32,398 nt of DNA, taken from Naegleria lovaniensis. Taxonomy: Eukaryota > Heterolobosea > Eutetramitea > Acrasida > Naegleriidae. The translations under genes and the position numbers were made by a program. This document shows, piece after piece, positions 29,501 to 32,398 of this stretch. The stretch spans positions 1 through 32,398 of the forward strand of contig NW_025407903.1 in NCBI RefSeq assembly GCF_003324165.1. The letters are read 5' to 3'. The notes beneath the pieces are model-generated. The model did no database searches. It was not told the DNA's origin and was given only the letters and a program-made list of their open reading frames with translations. Positions within the stretch are counted from its first letter, which is position 1. The number at the start of each line of letters is the position of its first letter.

Positions 29501-30694
29501 CATGTCTTGAAGGACATGACACTTCTCTTTCCTGAGAATCACAATATTCAACAAATATTGTCGAGTCTTGATCATGTAACTACGGATGACCTATTTCCAA
29601 AGAGCTCTACCGAAATCAAGACGTGTGAAACTGGCTCATGTGAAGGTATCAAGCAACCAACGGATGAGAATTCAAACTTGAAAGAATCTAATTGTAAAAA
29701 CCAACAGGTACAAATCCCAACGAACACTCAAGTCGAATTAGTTCTATCTACAAAAAATCCCTCAATCAAGAGAAAACGATTCGATTCAGATGATGAAAGC
29801 AAAGAATGTACAGCTTCATTGGAGAAGGCATATACCGATGACGACAATCGCAAAAACAAGGTTCTGATCAATGAGGACAACATGGCAATTCCAACAGGTA
29901 AGGCAAGCAGCACTCGAGCTTTAAAAACCACTCGGAAAAAAGTGACCATCAAAGAAAGTGATGAAGAAGAGCAAGATAATACCTCTTCAGATACTGAAGA
30001 AAAACATAACACGTTCAAACCCAAGCTCACAAGAAGGAGAGAAAAGAAATCGAATCGTGTTTGTAAAATTTATGATAATGTACTTCTTCTCGAGAAGAGT
30101 GAATTTGCTTTTGTCTCTCCTCCAATGGAAGGCAGTGGTGTGGCAACAGACAAGTCCAGGGACAACAAGTTTTCACTTGCACGAGAATATATCAAACAAG
30201 CCAATACTCTCAAAAAAGAAGGAAATCTTGAGAATGCTCTCGAACTATTCGAAAAGGCTTTACAACTCATACCAAGTAATGAAAAGTTAAAGCAAAAGAT
30301 TGCCAAACTCGAAAATGCTCTTAAGAATTCTATGGTCTTGACTGGAGAAGAAGAAGAATTTCAATTTAATGATGACAAGGATGATGTTGAAATGGTCGAT
30401 TCCATGTCACAACAACAAGAATCATCGAATGACACCGACAAGTTGTCAAGAAGCGATACCACCACAAATGAAAAATCCACACAAGACAAATTACTTGATT
30501 ACCTTAATGACACCAATAATGGAATGAAGCAACTCAAGAAACTTGCCACCATTGGAGACAAGAAGGCAGAGAAAATTATGGAATGTCGACCTTTCAAAAC
30601 CATTTCAGAATTATCGAGAATTGGATTTGGAGAGAAGGGCATTACAACCTTCATTGAAAAGAATGAAAAATTCATTTCTGAATTGGATGAGTGA
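26545..30694 (+). CDS. Kinesin-10-like chromokinesin (KIF22/Kid type) with C-terminal helix-hairpin-helix, 3 exons
   Basis: Exons 26545-27013, 27118-28258 and 28399-30694 are joined by GT-AG introns of 104 and 140 bases and give 1301 residues. The N-terminal motor has VRVVSRVRPL, the P-loop GMTGSGKT (split by intron 1 inside the glycine codon), switch I NDRSSRSHAILTL, switch II LIDLAGSED and the tubulin-binding SYRDSKLTRLLQDSLGGN. A Ser/Thr homopolymer insertion of about 45 residues sits between YNEKVHDLL and the VKGLGSK strand. After the neck comes a long Ser/Thr/Pro/Lys-rich disordered region, a basic patch (TRRREKKSNR), a TPR-like repeat at about 1129-1178 and a helix-hairpin-helix at about 1248-1295 (LATIGDKKAEKIMECRPF, then ELSRIGFGEKGI). 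Motor plus C-terminal HhH is the plan of kinesin-10, which binds DNA and pushes chromosome arms. Confidence 0.9.
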
Positions 30695-30912
30695 AGATCT
30701 CTTCCATGAGAATTTAGGGAATTTCTTTTATTAAAAACAGAATCTATTGAAAATTGTTGTTTCGTTTATTCTCATGTATTTTCTCTATTCCTCTCGCACC
30801 TTACTTTGTAAAGATACATCATGAAGAAAACATACCCAAATTGAAACTTGCATTTTCATCTTGCTTTTCTTTGGTTTCGGAGCCATCTTCACCTGATTCT
30901 GAAACAAAAAAA

Positions 30913-32398
30913 ATGCCTCAACACAATCCACCCCATTACTTCAAAGACAACTCGCTGGAAGGCTTTATCTCCACGTTTGGTGATTATGTGGATAAAAACA
31001 ATCGAATTGTTTATAACATGTGGGACTATTATGATTACTATTATGAAGATGAAAATGCTACGGTGAGATCAATTCCGATTGCTCTTATTTTGGAATTACA
31101 AGAAGATCTTTACGTGATGGATCAATTACCGAAATACATCCTATGTAGTGATTTTACTAAAATTCCGAAAAAGAAATATAGACCTTCTTATTTGTTCATT
31201 GCCATTCGAACAAAAGGTTACTGGATGGAATTTTCATTTGCATTATTGAAATTAGGAAAGCTAGGCTCTTGGGTTGATGAGTCTCGGCTCACATTCCTGT
31301 ACCACTCGAATGATCACTCCTCTCGAAGTTATTCCATTACCGACCAATTAGACAGCATTTACATTTCGTACTGCGACGAAAAGCAAATGAAGTTTCTAGT
31401 TGGACTTGAACTCCAATTTGGCTTGGTGCTGAATGAACAAGATGTGAAAAAATCCACGTTTCATTATAGTGAGACGAATGATCATTTATTGCTACGATAT
31501 CATCGTATTTGGGGTGACACAGTTTTCTGTCGTAACAATGAAAGGACCTATTATCACATTGTGTTGCAGTATCATTGGATTCACACTCATGGAGCTTCTA
31601 GAACTACAGATTTAATTCGTGTTTCTACTCGATCTGAAACCAATGCAACATCAAATGTTGAACAATTGATATGTCTGAAAGATGAGGCTGTTCAATATGC
31701 AGTACTTATGGAAAAAGGAGACTCTATGGAAATGAGACATGATCAACAAGATGATGCACAATGCAAAGAATTTTATATTATCTTGTCTTGTCAAAAGTCA
31801 AACAATAAGAACACCAATGCCATCTATAAGGTTTATGTCCCAAAGAACGAATCACCTTCTAAAATACCTGTTTACTTTACTAATTTTGAAAAGTATTTTG
31901 TGGACGAACAGCATCATTATAATTTAGAAATTGTCTCTTATTGCAAATTAACTTGCAACAAATATTTGGTAATGGCATTTTGTAAATCTAGGCGACACAG
32001 TATCGACAAGATAACCTCATTTGAACAATTATTTACAGACCGAACCATGTGGCTCTTGATTGACGTCCACACACATCACATCAAACAGGTTTTCCCAAGA
32101 GTTTATGATTTGGCAGCACAACAACGAAAAAACAAAGATGAGTTTACAACCGTTACAAAACGTAAGAGAGGAGGAAGGTTTGCAATTTCAAGACGATCCG
32201 AATGTGAAGATGGAGATTTAAATGGAGGTTATTCCAATGTGACTCTGCTAAAACAAATTAAGAATTTGAAAGGAGTGAATGATAAGGATTATGAACATCA
32301 AGACACTCTCGATCCAGAGTCAGAAAATAATAACATGTTCGATCAACACAAGATTTCTTCGAATATTCCTTCTTTGAATCGAGTTTCGTTGAAAGCAT
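30913..32398 (+). CDS. Unrecognised large protein, 3' end beyond the window (partial)
   Basis: An ATG in an A-rich context (AAAAAAATG) opens a frame of 495 codons that has no stop before the right edge, so the protein is longer than 495 residues or is interrupted by an intron outside the window. It begins MPQHNPPHYF and is a mixed, globular-looking sequence rich in Tyr, His, Trp and Asp (for example MWDYYDYYYED and LQYHWIHTHGA). No signal peptide, membrane segment or known catalytic motif is seen. The later part becomes basic and then polar (KRKRGGRFAISRR), suggesting a nuclear-targeting or disordered linker. A 218-base gap separates it from the chromokinesin gene upstream. I do not recognise the family. 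Confidence 0.75.
   Translation, partial: MPQHNPPHYFKDNSLEGFISTFGDYVDKNNRIVYNMWDYYDYYYEDENATVRSIPIALILELQEDLYVMDQLPKYILCSDFTKIPKKKYRPSYLFIAIRTKGYWMEFSFALLKLGKLGSWVDESRLTFLYHSNDHSSRSYSITDQLDSIYISYCDEKQMKFLVGLELQFGLVLNEQDVKKSTFHYSETNDHLLLRYHRIWGDTVFCRNNERTYYHIVLQYHWIHTHGASRTTDLIRVSTRSETNATSNVEQLICLKDEAVQYAVLMEKGDSMEMRHDQQDDAQCKEFYIILSCQKSNNKNTNAIYKVYVPKNESPSKIPVYFTNFEKYFVDEQHHYNLEIVSYCKLTCNKYLVMAFCKSRRHSIDKITSFEQLFTDRTMWLLIDVHTHHIKQVFPRVYDLAAQQRKNKDEFTTVTKRKRGGRFAISRRSECEDGDLNGGYSNVTLLKQIKNLKGVNDKDYEHQDTLDPESENNNMFDQHKISSNIPSLNRVSLKA

Overview
The window is nuclear DNA from a protist eukaryote: AT-rich, standard genetic code, short intergenic gaps and compact GT-AG introns (16 could be placed). 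Histone H2B, PCNA, kinesin, a SUMO E1 subunit, a TTLL9-type tubulin ligase, cytochrome P450 and mitochondrial GTPase genes sit among lineage-specific proteins. Compact genes, short introns, a flagellar tubulin-modifying enzyme and the codon style suggest a heterolobosean amoeboflagellate such as Naegleria. The species is an inference, since no rRNA or other marker is present.

Layout. 1-168 is the 3' end of an upstream gene. 286-5452 (+) holds an NAD(P)-binding epimerase-like protein, a mitochondrial EngB-type GTPase and a four-exon membrane-anchored P450. 5695-8045 (+) holds a small basic unknown protein, PCNA and a small three-exon LYR-like protein. 8391-9576 (-) is a secreted cysteine-rich protein, divergent from an eS6-like ribosomal protein with a non-canonical N-terminus (9825-10839, +). 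11059-12128 (+) is a possibly myristoylated F-BAR-like coiled-coil protein, convergent with a four-helix membrane protein (12209-12814, -). 13055-14639 (+) is an S4/RsuA-type pseudouridine-synthase-like protein lacking the catalytic Asp. 14828-16208 (-) is SUMO-activating enzyme subunit 1, divergent from TTLL9 (16325-17838, +). 17922-19238 (-) is a MYB protein with a variant SHAQKYF motif. 19698-25578 (-) is a tandem array of three large type II membrane proteins resembling glycosyltransferase family 61. 25694-26176 (-) is histone H2B with an unusual basic C-terminal tail, divergent from a 1301-residue kinesin-10-like chromokinesin (26545-30694, +). An unrecognised ORF runs off the right edge from 30913.

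How the genes relate. This is not an operon-like pathway. Two themes stand out. First, a chromosome/cell-cycle group (PCNA, H2B, kinesin-10, SUMO E1, a MYB factor) has GC-rich E2F-like words in its upstream regions. Second, the three adjacent GT61-like genes are a local gene-family expansion, one copy of which has lost otherwise shared motif residues. Many ORFs begin at ATGs, or upstream exons, that differ from the longest open frame. Those choices are explained per gene.
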